From Gyromitra esculenta (Eukaryota > Ascomycota > Pezizomycetes > Pezizales > Discinaceae), in NCBI GenBank assembly GCA_038503075.1, contig JBCAML010000015.1, positions 1,054,001 to 1,118,000 of the forward strand: 64,000 nt of DNA. The letters run 5' to 3'. Both the position numbers and the translations under genes were made by a program. Positions 1 through 8,518 of this stretch are shown in pieces. The number at the start of each line of letters is the position of its first letter. The first letter of the stretch is position 1. The notes below the pieces were generated by a model. The model saw nothing but the letters and a program-made list of their open reading frames with translations. It was not told the origin of the DNA and ran no database searches.

Positions 1-174
1 AAAGTACAATAAGAGGGGAAATCCTTTCGCTTATATACCACGTTCAAACTCCTTTGATGACAAAGACATGACTCATTGTAGCAGGAAACCCATAGAAACA
101 TAAAGAACAACAACAAAACGCGACAACCGTATACCCATATATCCAACCAATCAACAAAACATCCATCCATGAAA
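1..174 (-). repeat. Partial type-I gypsy LTR, cut by the window edge
   Basis: Reverse-oriented LTR piece. It ends in TGAAA at 170-174, the complement of the family's TTTCA 5' terminus, and holds the reverse TATA box (cttatata, about 30-37). It matches the U3 portion of the LTRs at 604-1014 and 23067-23476. The other end lies outside the window, so solo LTR versus element end cannot be told. Confidence 0.8.
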
Positions 175-603
175 TAGGGAGCGCGTCTATATGGCAGTAA
201 ACGAGCAGTCAAAACAGGAGCTCCCTAGGCAAGCTCTTGGGGGAGGGGGTAGGGAGCTCTAAGGGGGGAGGTCGCCCATATGGTAGTCAGCGAGCAGTCA
301 ATATGAGCTCTTTAGGCAAGCAATAGGGGAATTAGGAGCGTGTCTATATGACAACTAGCGAGCAGTCAATGTAGGAGCTTCTTATGCAAGCTCTAGGGGG
401 GGGTAAGAAGCTCATCTGTATGGCAGTCAACAAGCAGTCAATATAGGAGCTCCAAGCGAGCTATAGGGGGGTAGGGAGCTCGTCTATATGGCAGTCAGCA
501 AGCAGCCAAAGCTAGAGCTCCTAAGCGAGCTCTAGGGGGATAGGGAACTCATCTATATGGCAGGCAGCGAGCTGTCGATATAGGAGCTGCCTGGGTGGGC
601 TCT
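175..603. repeat. Degenerate tandem repeat, unit about 69 bp, block 1
   Basis: A phrase like gtctatatggcagtcagcg recurs near 184, 271, 341, 413, 481 and 550, giving periods of 87, 70, 72, 68 and 69 bp. Each unit also carries a GAGCTCCTAGGCGAGCTC-like palindromic stretch and a run of 5-7 G. Copies are only moderately similar. The block continues on the far side of the LTR at 604-1014. Confidence 0.85.
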
Positions 604-1014
604 TCTCAAGGGGCAAGATTCTCGTCAAGCTCTCAGGTATCCCCCGAGATAAGCAGTGCTACTTGAACGAGAAACCAACGACAGGAGAATGTACGAAGAT
701 TCTACAGGCTCTACTATGGTTCAAGTTATGATGACTTGAAGGCGGCGACAGCGAAAGATTACGAAGTGTAATCTGGGGTTGTATTCGTAAGATACAGTGG
801 GTGTACAATAGAAGACGTTGCTTAAGAGAAGAAGAAAGAAAAGTACAACAAGAGGGGAAAACCCTTCGCTTATATACCCATAATCCATCTCTTTGATGAC
901 AAACGCATGACTCATTGTAATGGAAACCAAGGAAAACATATCAAATAAAATAACAAAGCAACACAATCAAACATCCATACCATCCATTAGGCGACCTAAC
1001 AACCATCCATGAAA
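604..1014 (-). repeat. Solo gypsy LTR (type I) in the tandem repeat
   Basis: A 411-bp LTR in reverse orientation, running from TCTCA (604) to TGAAA (1014). Perfect 5-bp target duplication GCTCT at 599-603 and 1015-1019. It contains the reverse R-region word ACGTTGCTTAAG near 820 and a reverse TATA box. No coding region is attached, so it is a solo LTR left by LTR-LTR recombination. Confidence 0.95.
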
Positions 1015-1280
1015 GCTCTAGGGGGTCAGGAGCGTGTCTATATGGCAGTAAACAAGCAGTCAAAACAGGATCTCCCTAGGTGAGCTCTATTGGGGGGTAG
1101 GGAGCTTGTCTATATGGCAGTCAGCGAGCAGTCGATATATGAACTCCCTAGGCAAGCTGTAGGGGGAGGAGGTAGGGAGGCATCTATAGAGTAGTCTATT
1201 GAGCTCTCCTAGGTGAGCTCTCTAGGGGTAGGGAGGCGTCTCTTTGGCAGGCAGTGAGCTATTGATATGGGTGCTCTCTA
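1015..1280. repeat. Tandem repeat, unit about 69 bp, block 2
   Basis: Continuation of the repeat of 175-603, with units at about 1035, 1110, 1190 and 1225, more degraded. It is interrupted by the 803-bp element starting at 1281. Confidence 0.8.
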
Positions 1281-2083
1281 TGTTATACCTATTGGTAGCT
1301 TAGTTGGTTACGACTTGAGTTTGCTTACGATGCACACATATGGACTAGTGTTCGATTCCCGACCAGGTCGGTTAGTAGTAATCTTTGTTGATTACTATTA
1401 AGTCTGTTACCTGTCAACTTGGCTCTTGATTCACCCTATCGACGAAGTGCAATAAGAGTAGAGGAGACAGCACTAACGGACGGATTGGATGTTTGGTTTC
1501 CTTGTGTCATCAATGGCCGACTCTTTCGATCGACACTTCCCCGATTCGCTTATACGTTGCGTCGCCGGTTAATTCCGACAATCACGCCATACGATAATGA
1601 GAGGGGTAGGAGCGAAGGAAAGCGTTCAGGGTCTATGAGATTTCTTCATGTTAGTTCATGTTATTACATAGCCTTTGTATTCGACGCTTGACTACTATAA
1701 GTAGTCCAGTGTTCTACTGTTGAGAAGGGTCTTCTTCCGGATCATTAGCGACGAAGAACGAGCCTTATCAATATTATATTGTTTCTAGCAAAATCACTTC
1801 CGTTCAATTTACCCTTTTACTTGTGAATTACTTTTATCTCGCTTAGCAAGGCCTTGGCCCTTCAGCGTTAGTTATTAAAACCTTACTATTGGAAGTTCTT
1901 CACGGAACTTTGCTCGATCCCTACTTTGAACCCTACGGTTATCTTTTAGCAGTTCATAAGAAGCAGTTAGGACTTGCGCCTGTGTATTGTGTTGCGGATA
2001 GCAACCGGACAGGTTATAGCGTCTAGATTGTTATCTAAAGCTTCTTGGAGATTTCCTGTGCGGTAAGAAGTACCGGTCTTACA
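1281..2083 (+). mobile_element. 803-bp TG...CA element, copy 1 (probable solo LTR)
   Basis: Begins TGTTATACC and ends GGTCTTACA, flanked by a perfect 5-bp duplication CTCTA (1276-1280 and 2084-2088). A second copy of exactly 803 bp lies in reverse at 11390-18019, with its own duplication ATAAC. TG...CA ends plus a 5-bp duplication are typical of LTRs, so a solo LTR of another LTR-retrotransposon family is the first choice. It shows no long ORF. Unusually, its head carries a perfect tRNA A box (TAGCTTAGTTGG, 1296-1307) and a near-perfect B box (GTTCGATTCC, 1350-1359) 42 bp apart, so a tRNA-derived SINE-like origin is the alternative. The region between the boxes does not fold as a good tRNA by eye. 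Confidence 0.8.
1296..1359 (+). promoter_or_regulatory. tRNA-like pol III A box and B box
   Basis: A box TAGCTTAGTTGG (1296-1307) fits TRGYNNARNNGG. B box GTTCGATTCC (1350-1359) fits GGTTCGANTCC apart from the first G. Both are kept in the second copy (reverse strand, 17993-18004 and 17941-17950), where the base before the B box changes from T to C. Spacing of 42 bp lies within tRNA-gene range. Activity is inferred from motif only. Confidence 0.55.
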
Positions 2084-2273
2084 CTCTAGGCGAGCTCTAG
2101 GGGGGTAGGGAGCCCAGTATTCGGCAGGCAGCAAACAGTCGATACAGGAGGTTCTAGGGGGGTAGGGAGCGCGTCTATATGGTAGGCAACAAGTAGTCGA
2201 TATAGGAGCTCCTAGGCGAGCTGTAGGGGTGTTGAGAGCGTGTCTATATGGCAGTCAGCGAGGTTTCATGAAT
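2084..2273. repeat. Tandem repeat, unit about 69 bp, block 3
   Basis: About three further copies of the same G-run/GAGCTC/tctatatggcagtc unit (phrases near 2115, 2175 and 2245), resuming after the 803-bp element and interrupted by the LTR at 2274. Confidence 0.8.
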
Positions 2274-2671
2274 GGATGTTTTGTTGTCAGGTTGGATGTA
2301 TGGGTGTTCGGTTGCTATACTTTGTTGTTGTTCGTTATGTTTCCCTTGGTTTCCATTACAATGAGTCATACGTTTGTCATTGAAGGGACAGAATATGGGT
2401 ATATAAGCGAAGGGTTTTCCCTTCTTGTTGTACTTTTCCTTTTTCTTTCCTTAAGTAACGTCTTCTATAGTTCACTGTTGTATTTCACAATACAAACCTC
2501 GGTTACACCTCGTAATCTTTCGCTGTCACTGTCTTCAAGCCCTCTTTACTCGAAGAACACGCAGAGCCTGTGGAATCCTCGTATACACTGTTGTTGTTAG
2601 TTTCTCGTTCAAATAGCACTGTTTATCTCGGGGAATACCTGAGAGCTTGACGAAAACCTCGCCCCTTGAGA
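2274..2671 (+). repeat. Solo gypsy LTR (type I)
   Basis: Runs from TTTCA (2274) to TTGAGA (2671), 398 bp. Perfect duplication CGAGG at 2269-2273 and 2672-2676. It contains TATATAAG (about 2399) and an R-region word with one change (TTAAGTAACG). A 123-codon ORF across it is LTR sequence, not a gene. Confidence 0.95.
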
Positions 2672-3041
2672 CGAGGTCTCTATAGAACTGCCTATATAGA
2701 GGCTTCATGGGCGAGCTTTTGGAGGGGGGTCTATATGGCAGCCAATAGAGCAGCTTCCTAGGAGGGTTCTGGGGTGCTGATATGAACGAGGAAGGGAGAG
2801 TTCAGGGAGTGGAGTGAAGGGAGGCATGACTAAATGCTCTAAATTCCGTGGGTTAGAGGTCCCTAGCAAGGGAATCCCTCCAAGTCGTGTGGGTTAGGGC
2901 TCTCTAGCGAGAGAATCAATCGAAATTTTCTGTAAGTCCTGTGGGTTAGGGTTCGCCTAAGGCTTTTTAGGTGGGGGGAGCTCTCCTGGAGGATGGGGGA
3001 TGGGAGGCTTCCTCCGGAAGGAAAAAGCTGCTGTAGAGAGG
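2672..3041. repeat. Last tandem-repeat remnant and short GTGGGTTAG repeats
   Basis: One or two decayed units of the 69-bp repeat (about 2700-2775), then three short repeats around the phrase gtgggttag (about 2850, 2900 and 2940), each followed by a ctctagcgagag-like inverted stretch. No coding sequence seen. Confidence 0.6.
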
Positions 3042-3452
3042 TTTCACGGATTAAGGATTGGATATAGGGTTAGGTTTTGAGTATATGGTTGTTATGTCTT
3101 TCGGTTGTTGGATAATGTTATTGTATTTCGGGTATTATCGGCTATTGGGTTTTGTCGAGTAAAAGTGGAGTATTTAAGTGAAGGATTTTGTCTGTTCTTT
3201 GTACCTCTCTTCTTCTTTCCTTAAGCAACGTTCTCGTTACACTTCTCCTGTATCAGTTTTAATACCACTTCGATTCTCCCTCAGAATCCTCGCTGTCGCC
3301 GTGAACCATCGCCGATACTTCGCCTTGAAGTATACTCCCTGTAGGACCTGTAGAAACCTTGCACTCATCGAAACGAGTTGATACCTCGCTTAAGTAGCAC
3401 TGCTCACCTTCGGGGATACCGAAGGGCTTAACTGAGAGACTCAACCGTGAGA
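3042..3452 (+). repeat. Element B 5' LTR (type II)
   Basis: 411 bp from TTTCACGG to CCGTGAGA. TATTTAAG near 3171 is a likely TATA box and the R-region word TTAAGCAACGT begins at 3231. Directly downstream lies TT + ACGTTGCTT (3455-3463), complementary to AAGCAACGT in R. Confidence 0.93.
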
Positions 3453-3611
3453 TTACGTTGCTTCATCATCTACACCTCCTACTCGACGCCCCTATATGGA
3501 AGCTCTCGGTTGGATTCGCCAATCCATCCTACAAATCTTCCCCTGTTTGACGCCGCGAAAACCCCAAACTCTCGCCGAAATCACCCCTGAGTGGCTTGAC
3601 CAACATTACTT

Positions 3612-4970
3612 ATGCACCAACTCCCTCCCTTGCGATCAATCAAGGTCATGAGCTCTTCCACCCCCGTTGCCTCCTCCTCTGAAGGAGCCGCTGTCGCTAC
3701 ACAAAGCTTCCCTACGAAAGAAGTTTTCGCCCAAGCCTATCGAGACAACCCCGTTGAACTATTTAACCAACTACGGGACCTCAACCAAGCTCTAGAAGAT
3801 CAAATTGATGCCCTTCAAGAAAGTATGCAGGAGTTAGAGGTAAAACTCACCATGGCGAAAATCCAAGGGGATAACGCTACAAGACACGTGATGCAACAAG
3901 ACCAGCGAGTCACTGAAGCAGCCGACCTCATCGCCCGATTACGACAAGAGCGAAATGAAGCCCGAGCAAACCTTTCAGCCCCCCCGGCTCCACCAAACCT
4001 CACCGCCACTCCCCCACCACCGTCATCCGCTACCCATCGCTCCGAACGTATGCCAGATCCAGAGAAATTCAATGGATCTAGAGCAAAACTTCCCGGCTTT
4101 GTCCTCCAACTCCGTTCAAAACTCGCTGTCAACAGGGACCGATTCGCTGATGAGAACACTATGATTCTCTACACAATCAACCACTTGGAAGGAGCAGCTC
4201 TTGAACAGGTTCGACACACAGTCCCTCCCTCTGGCCTCACAACCTGGACCAACGCACCCGCCCTCATCGCCGCTTTGGAGACTGCCTTTGGGGACCCCGA
4301 TCCCACTGGTACCGCACGAAGGGAACTACACCAGCTCCGCCAGGGTAAACGCGACTTCTCTGCTTACCTGGCTGATTTCCAACGCATCATGGGCCAACTC
4401 AACTTCGATGAAAATTCGAAGATGGACGCCATGGAGCATGGAATGTCAGAAGAATTGAAAGAAGCCATGGTTTTCGCCCCTGCCGTCCCCACGAATCTCA
4501 ACGACACGATCCTCACTCTTACCCGGATGGACAACCGCATCCGAGCTCGCAAGGCAGAAAAGCGAGGGAATACCCGAGATACGATGGGACAATTCAGCGC
4601 CCCCGCCTTCACCCCTGCCTCCTCATTCACTCCCGGAGGACTAGCCCCCATGGACCTATCCTTCGGCCGCACTAGCAATACCTCTCGCCCCCCTCAAGAT
4701 CAACGGTATACAATGGTTAATGGAAGGAGGAAGTTATCCGAAGAAGAAAAACAGTGGCGCCGTTCCACTGGGAAATGCATGTTTTGCGCGGCCCCAGACC
4801 ACTCATACGCCAACTGTCCCTCCGCTCCCAAGAAACCCACGATGAGGGGAGCCCTTACCGCACCCCCAGCCACCCGTACACCCGCCGCCTCCTCGCTCCC
4901 ACCGCCACCTCTTCCTCCTCAGTTTTTTGCGTTAGAATCAGCAGACTCCTCCAACGAGTCTTTAAACTAG
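3612..4970 (+). CDS. gag: Gag of element B
   Basis: A 452-residue capsid/nucleocapsid protein that would assemble virus-like particles around the element RNA. In order: a coiled coil rich in Q/E (about residues 50-120), a proline-rich linker, the retrotransposon-gag domain starting near PDPEKFNGSRAKLPGF (about 145-330), and one CCHC knuckle CMFCAAPDHSYANC (C-X2-C-X4-H-X4-C, about 393-406). The start could instead be the in-frame ATG at 3648 (MSSSTPVAS). The frame ends TCT TTA AAC TAG, a slip site touching the stop (4961-4967), so pol is reached by -1 frameshifting. No break is seen, so this gag looks intact although its pol is dead. Confidence 0.9.
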   Translation: MHQLPPLRSIKVMSSSTPVASSSEGAAVATQSFPTKEVFAQAYRDNPVELFNQLRDLNQALEDQIDALQESMQELEVKLTMAKIQGDNATRHVMQQDQRVTEAADLIARLRQERNEARANLSAPPAPPNLTATPPPPSSATHRSERMPDPEKFNGSRAKLPGFVLQLRSKLAVNRDRFADENTMILYTINHLEGAALEQVRHTVPPSGLTTWTNAPALIAALETAFGDPDPTGTARRELHQLRQGKRDFSAYLADFQRIMGQLNFDENSKMDAMEHGMSEELKEAMVFAPAVPTNLNDTILTLTRMDNRIRARKAEKRGNTRDTMGQFSAPAFTPASSFTPGGLAPMDLSFGRTSNTSRPPQDQRYTMVNGRRKLSEEEKQWRRSTGKCMFCAAPDHSYANCPSAPKKPTMRGALTAPPATRTPAASSLPPPPLPPQFFALESADSSNESLN

Positions 4971-5005
4971 TCCAACCAAGGCTGACCAGTGACCCTGCCT
5001 TGGTT
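4961..5005 (+). promoter_or_regulatory. -1 ribosomal frameshift site of element B
   Basis: Slippery heptamer T TTA AAC (4961-4967) in the gag frame, immediately followed by the gag stop TAG (4968-4970). Six bases after the heptamer a 9-bp hairpin starts: AACCAAGGC (4974-4982) pairs with GCCTTGGTT (4997-5005). The -1 frame is open through the slip site and continues straight into the protease. Elements A, D and E have the same layout with paired changes in the stem. Confidence 0.85.
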
Positions 5006-6272
5006 CCCATTTCTTTACCTTTGTCGGCTTTTTCTATTTCGGGTTTTTCAGTGTCGGATATGTGTGTGGAGGACCAATTGGATGGGGAACATTTCGTTAT
5101 TTCATGTAACATTTCCCATAATAATACAATTATTAAAACTCACGCACTATTGGACACTGGAGCCTCGGGATTTGCCTTCATTGATAAAGACTTTGCGAGT
5201 CACCACTCCCTACCTCTACTCCCTCTAAAAAATCCCCGACAACTGGAAGTAATTGATGGTCGCCCAGTTTCGTCAGGGGACATCACTCATATTGCTAATA
5301 TTAATCTCTCCATTCAACAACACCAGGAACAAGCCCCCTGCTTTGTCACCCGACTAGGACATTACCCCCTCGTTCTAGGAATCCCATGGATGAATTACCA
5401 TGATGTTCAACTCCGTTTCGCCCAAAAACGCATTGAGTTTAATTCTAAACTCTGCACCACCCACTGCGCCCCCCGTTCCACCACTGTCTCCGTCCCCTCG
5501 ATTGCAGCTCCCCCTAAACTAAATCTATCTTTTATCGGTGCCGCTAGTTTCAGGACCCTCACTCGAAAACGTACCTCCCAGGCCTACGCCATGTCGCTAT
5601 ATGAGATTAACAAGATCATTGACGACAAGACAACCAAAGAGGAATGGAAAGCAAGAATTCCTGCGGAATACCATAATTTCCTAGATATGTTTGATAAGCG
5701 CAAGGCTCAAGGACTTCCCCCTCGCCGATCTTACGACCACCGGATACAATTACAGGAAGGGAAAGACGCCCCCTTCGGGCCTCTTTATGGAATGTCTCGA
5801 GAAGAACTCATTGTTCTAAAAAAGTACGTTGAGGATAACCTTGAAAAAGGATTCATTCGTGCTAGTTCTTCTCCGGCAGGATCCCCTGTGCTCTTCGTCA
5901 AAAAAGCTGATGGGTCTTTACGACTGTGCGTGGATTATCGTGGCCTCAATGCGATCACTGTCAAAGACCGCTATACATCACCTCTCATCCGAGAAACACT
6001 GGATCGTTTAGCAAAAGCCCAATGGTATACCAAACTAGACCTTTGTGACAGATACCACCAAGTGCGCATTGCGGAGGGAGATGAATGGAAAACCGCCTTC
6101 CGCACCCGGTATGGTCTTTACGAGTACCAAGCAACTTAATCGACGCCAAGCTAGATGGGCTGAGTATCTGTCCCGCTTCGACATTATAATCACGTATCGA
6201 CCTGGAAGCCAAGGAGGAAAGCCGGATGCACTTACTAGGAGATCAGGAGATCTCCCCAAGGAAGGGGATGAA
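4968..6272 (+). pseudogene. pol: Element B pol, first part (protease and half of RT), deleted
   Basis: In the -1 frame after the slip site comes an aspartic protease (LLDTGASGFAF near 5153-5185). A linker and the N-terminal half of reverse transcriptase follow (LCVDYRGLN, then [11 protein letters not shown]; normal family LDLRDGYHQ). At about 6131 the sequence jumps from the RT word YEYQ to the RNase H word [13 protein letters not shown], losing about 780 bp that include the YLDD motif. The junction has the shared bases aag, which points to a microhomology deletion. The frame then changes. At 6272 element A is inserted and pol resumes at 24995. Confidence 0.9.
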
Positions 6273-6679
6273 TTTCATGGATTGATTTTGGATAATGGGT
6301 TGTGGTTGGGTTGTTGGTCGTATCGTTGTTTTGGTGGTTGCACAATCTCTTTGTTGCTCGGTTATCTTTCGGTTATAAGTTTTGGTTAAGGAAAGCGGGG
6401 TATTTAAGCGGTGGATTTTGGTCGTTCTTGTTTCTCTTCTTCTTCTTTCCTTAAGCAACGTTCTCGTTCACTTCTACCTGTATTATCTCAATACTACCTT
6501 GGTTCTATCTCAGGACCCTCGCTGTCGCTGTGAAACATCTTCGATACTTCGCCTTGAAGTATACCTCCCGTAGAACTTGTAGAAATACCGCACTCTTCGA
6601 ACGAGTTAGTATCTCGCTTAAGTAGCACTGCTCACCTTCAGGGATACTGAAGGGCTTAACGAGAGACTGAACCGTGAGA
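6273..6679 (+). repeat. Element A 5' LTR (type II)
   Basis: 407 bp, TTTCATGG...CCGTGAGA. TATTTAAG near 6393, R-region word TTAAGCAACGT from 6451. TT + ACGTTGCTT follows at 6680-6690 and is the putative self-priming PBS. Confidence 0.95.
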
Positions 6680-6752
6680 TTACGTTGCTTCCTCCATCTA
6701 CACCTTCTACCCCTTTGACCCACACAATGCACATCCCCCCACCAAACTCACC

Positions 6753-8484
6753 ATGGAAGGGACCGCTGTCGCTGCGAAACGCTTCCCCACCAGAGAAGCT
6801 TTTGCCCAAGCCTATAGATTTCATGGATTGACTGAAAGGATGAGTCACGGTTCGAATGGTGGTACAATTTCTTTGTTGTTCGGTTAGGTTTTGGGTTATT
6901 ATAATAATGTCTTTGTGTTTCGGTTGTTGCCGGGTTGTTGTGGGTGCTACTGAAAAGCGGGGTATTTAAGGAAGAATTGTTGGTTGTTTTTGTTCCTCTT
7001 TCTCTTCTTTCCTTAAGCAACGTTCTCGTTCACTTCTACCTGTATCATCTCAAATACTACTTTGGTTCTATCTCAGAACCTTCGCTGTCGCTGTGAAACC
7101 TCGTCGAGACTTCGCCTTGAAGTATACCTCCCGTAGAACTTGTAGAAAACATTGCACTCTTCAAACGAGTTGGTATCTCGCCTAAGTAGCACTGCTCACC
7201 TTCAGGGATACTGAAGGGCTTAGCGAGAGACCGAACCGTGAGAATAGAGAAGACCCAGCAGAACTATATAATGAACTCAGAAACCTGAACCAAGCCCTCG
7301 AGGACCAAATCGACGTCCTCCAGGAAAGCGAGCGAGAAAATGAGGTCAAACTCAATACAGCTCGCATTCAGACTGACAACACCCTCAGGCATGCTACCGA
7401 ACAAGACCAACGTGTCACGGAAGCAGCCAACTTAATCGCCCGATTACGGCAAGAACGAAATGAGGCTCGCGCCACCGTTCAAGCACCCCCCGCTCCCCCA
7501 AATCTCAGCGCCACCCCACCTCCATCAGCGAACCCCCATCGCTCAGAGCGTATGCCAGATCCCGAGAAATTCGATGGATCTCGAGCTAAGCTCCCCGGCT
7601 TTGTACTTCAGCTGCGCTCTAAGCTCACGGTCAATCGAGACCGTTTTGCAAACGAGACCACAATGATCCTCTATACGATCAATCGACTAGAGGGAGCAGC
7701 GTTAGAACAAGTCCGCCACACAGTCCTTCCCTCAGGCCTCACTACCTGGACCAGCGCCGAACAGTTAATCACCGCACTGGAAACGGCATTCGGAGACCCC
7801 AATCCCACCGGCACCGCCCGACGAGAATTACACCAACTTCGTCAAGGCAAACGAGACTTTTCGGCATACCTGGCAGACTTTCAGAGAATCATGGGACAAC
7901 TTAATTTCGATGAAAACTCGAAAATGGATGCCCTTGAACATGGCATGTCTGAAGAATTGAAAGAACCCATGGTTTTCGCCCCCGCCGTCCCCACAAACCT
8001 CAACGACACAATCCTCACTCTTACCCGAATGGACAACCGCATCCGAGCCCGTAAAGCAGAAAAACGAGGAAACACCCGCAATACTATAGGACAATTCAGT
8101 GCCCCTTCTGCCTTCACCCCTGCCTCCTCTTTCACACCCGGAGGATTAGCCCCTATGGACCTATCCTTTGGCCGCACTAGCAATCTCTCCCGCCCTCCTC
8201 AGGACCAAAGATATACCATCGTTAACGGAAGACAGAAGCTCTCAGAAGAGGAAAAACAGTGGCGCCGCTCCACGGGGAAATGTATGTTCTGTGCCGCCCC
8301 CGACCACTCCTATGCCAACTGCCCCTCTGCTCCAAAGAAACCCGCCATGAGAGGAGCGCTCACCAACATCGCCAATGCTCCTAATCCCCCCGCCTCCTCC
8401 GCTCGCCAACTTCCCCCTCCTCCGTTACCTCCACAGTTCTTTGCTATCGATGCACCAGGCGCCTCAGACGAGGATTTAAACTAG
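6753..8484 (+). pseudogene. gag: Element A gag, split by a solo LTR
   Basis: Starts at ATG 6753 (MEGTAVAAKRFPTREAFAQ). After 22 codons a solo LTR (6819-7243) is inserted with duplication ATAGA. The frame resumes at 7249 with EDPAELYNELR and stays open to the TAG at 8482-8484; inserted LTR and duplicated bases aside, no other break is seen. It has the same coiled coil, proline-rich linker, gag domain and CCHC knuckle (CMFCAAPDHSYANC) as B. The last codons TTA AAC carry the slip site at 8475-8481. Confidence 0.9.
6819..7243 (+). repeat. Solo LTR (type II) inside element A gag
   Basis: 425 bp from TTTCA (6819) to CCGTGAGA (7243). Perfect duplication ATAGA at 6814-6818 and 7244-7248. Contains TATTTAAG and TTAAGCAACGT. 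Confidence 0.95.
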
Positions 8485-8518
8485 TTTCACCGAAGTCGAC
8501 CAGTGACCCTGCTTTGGT
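8475..8518 (+). promoter_or_regulatory. -1 ribosomal frameshift site of element A
   Basis: T TTA AAC at 8475-8481, stop TAG at 8482-8484, then stem ACCGAAG (8489-8495) pairing with CTTTGGT (8512-8518), with one G-U pair where B and E have Watson-Crick pairs. The -1 frame is open into the protease. Confidence 0.8.

Noticed and set aside
1281..1380. Genuine tRNA gene
   Set aside because: A and B boxes are good, but no acceptor or anticodon stem can be drawn; kept as tRNA-like promoter only.
1419..1691. 90-codon ORF in the 803-bp element
   Set aside because: The copy at 11390-11993 does not keep it as an independent ORF with a start, and it shows no domain; treated as noncoding.
175..2780. CRISPR array
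   Set aside because: Repeats are degenerate, with no unique spacers, in a eukaryotic genome.
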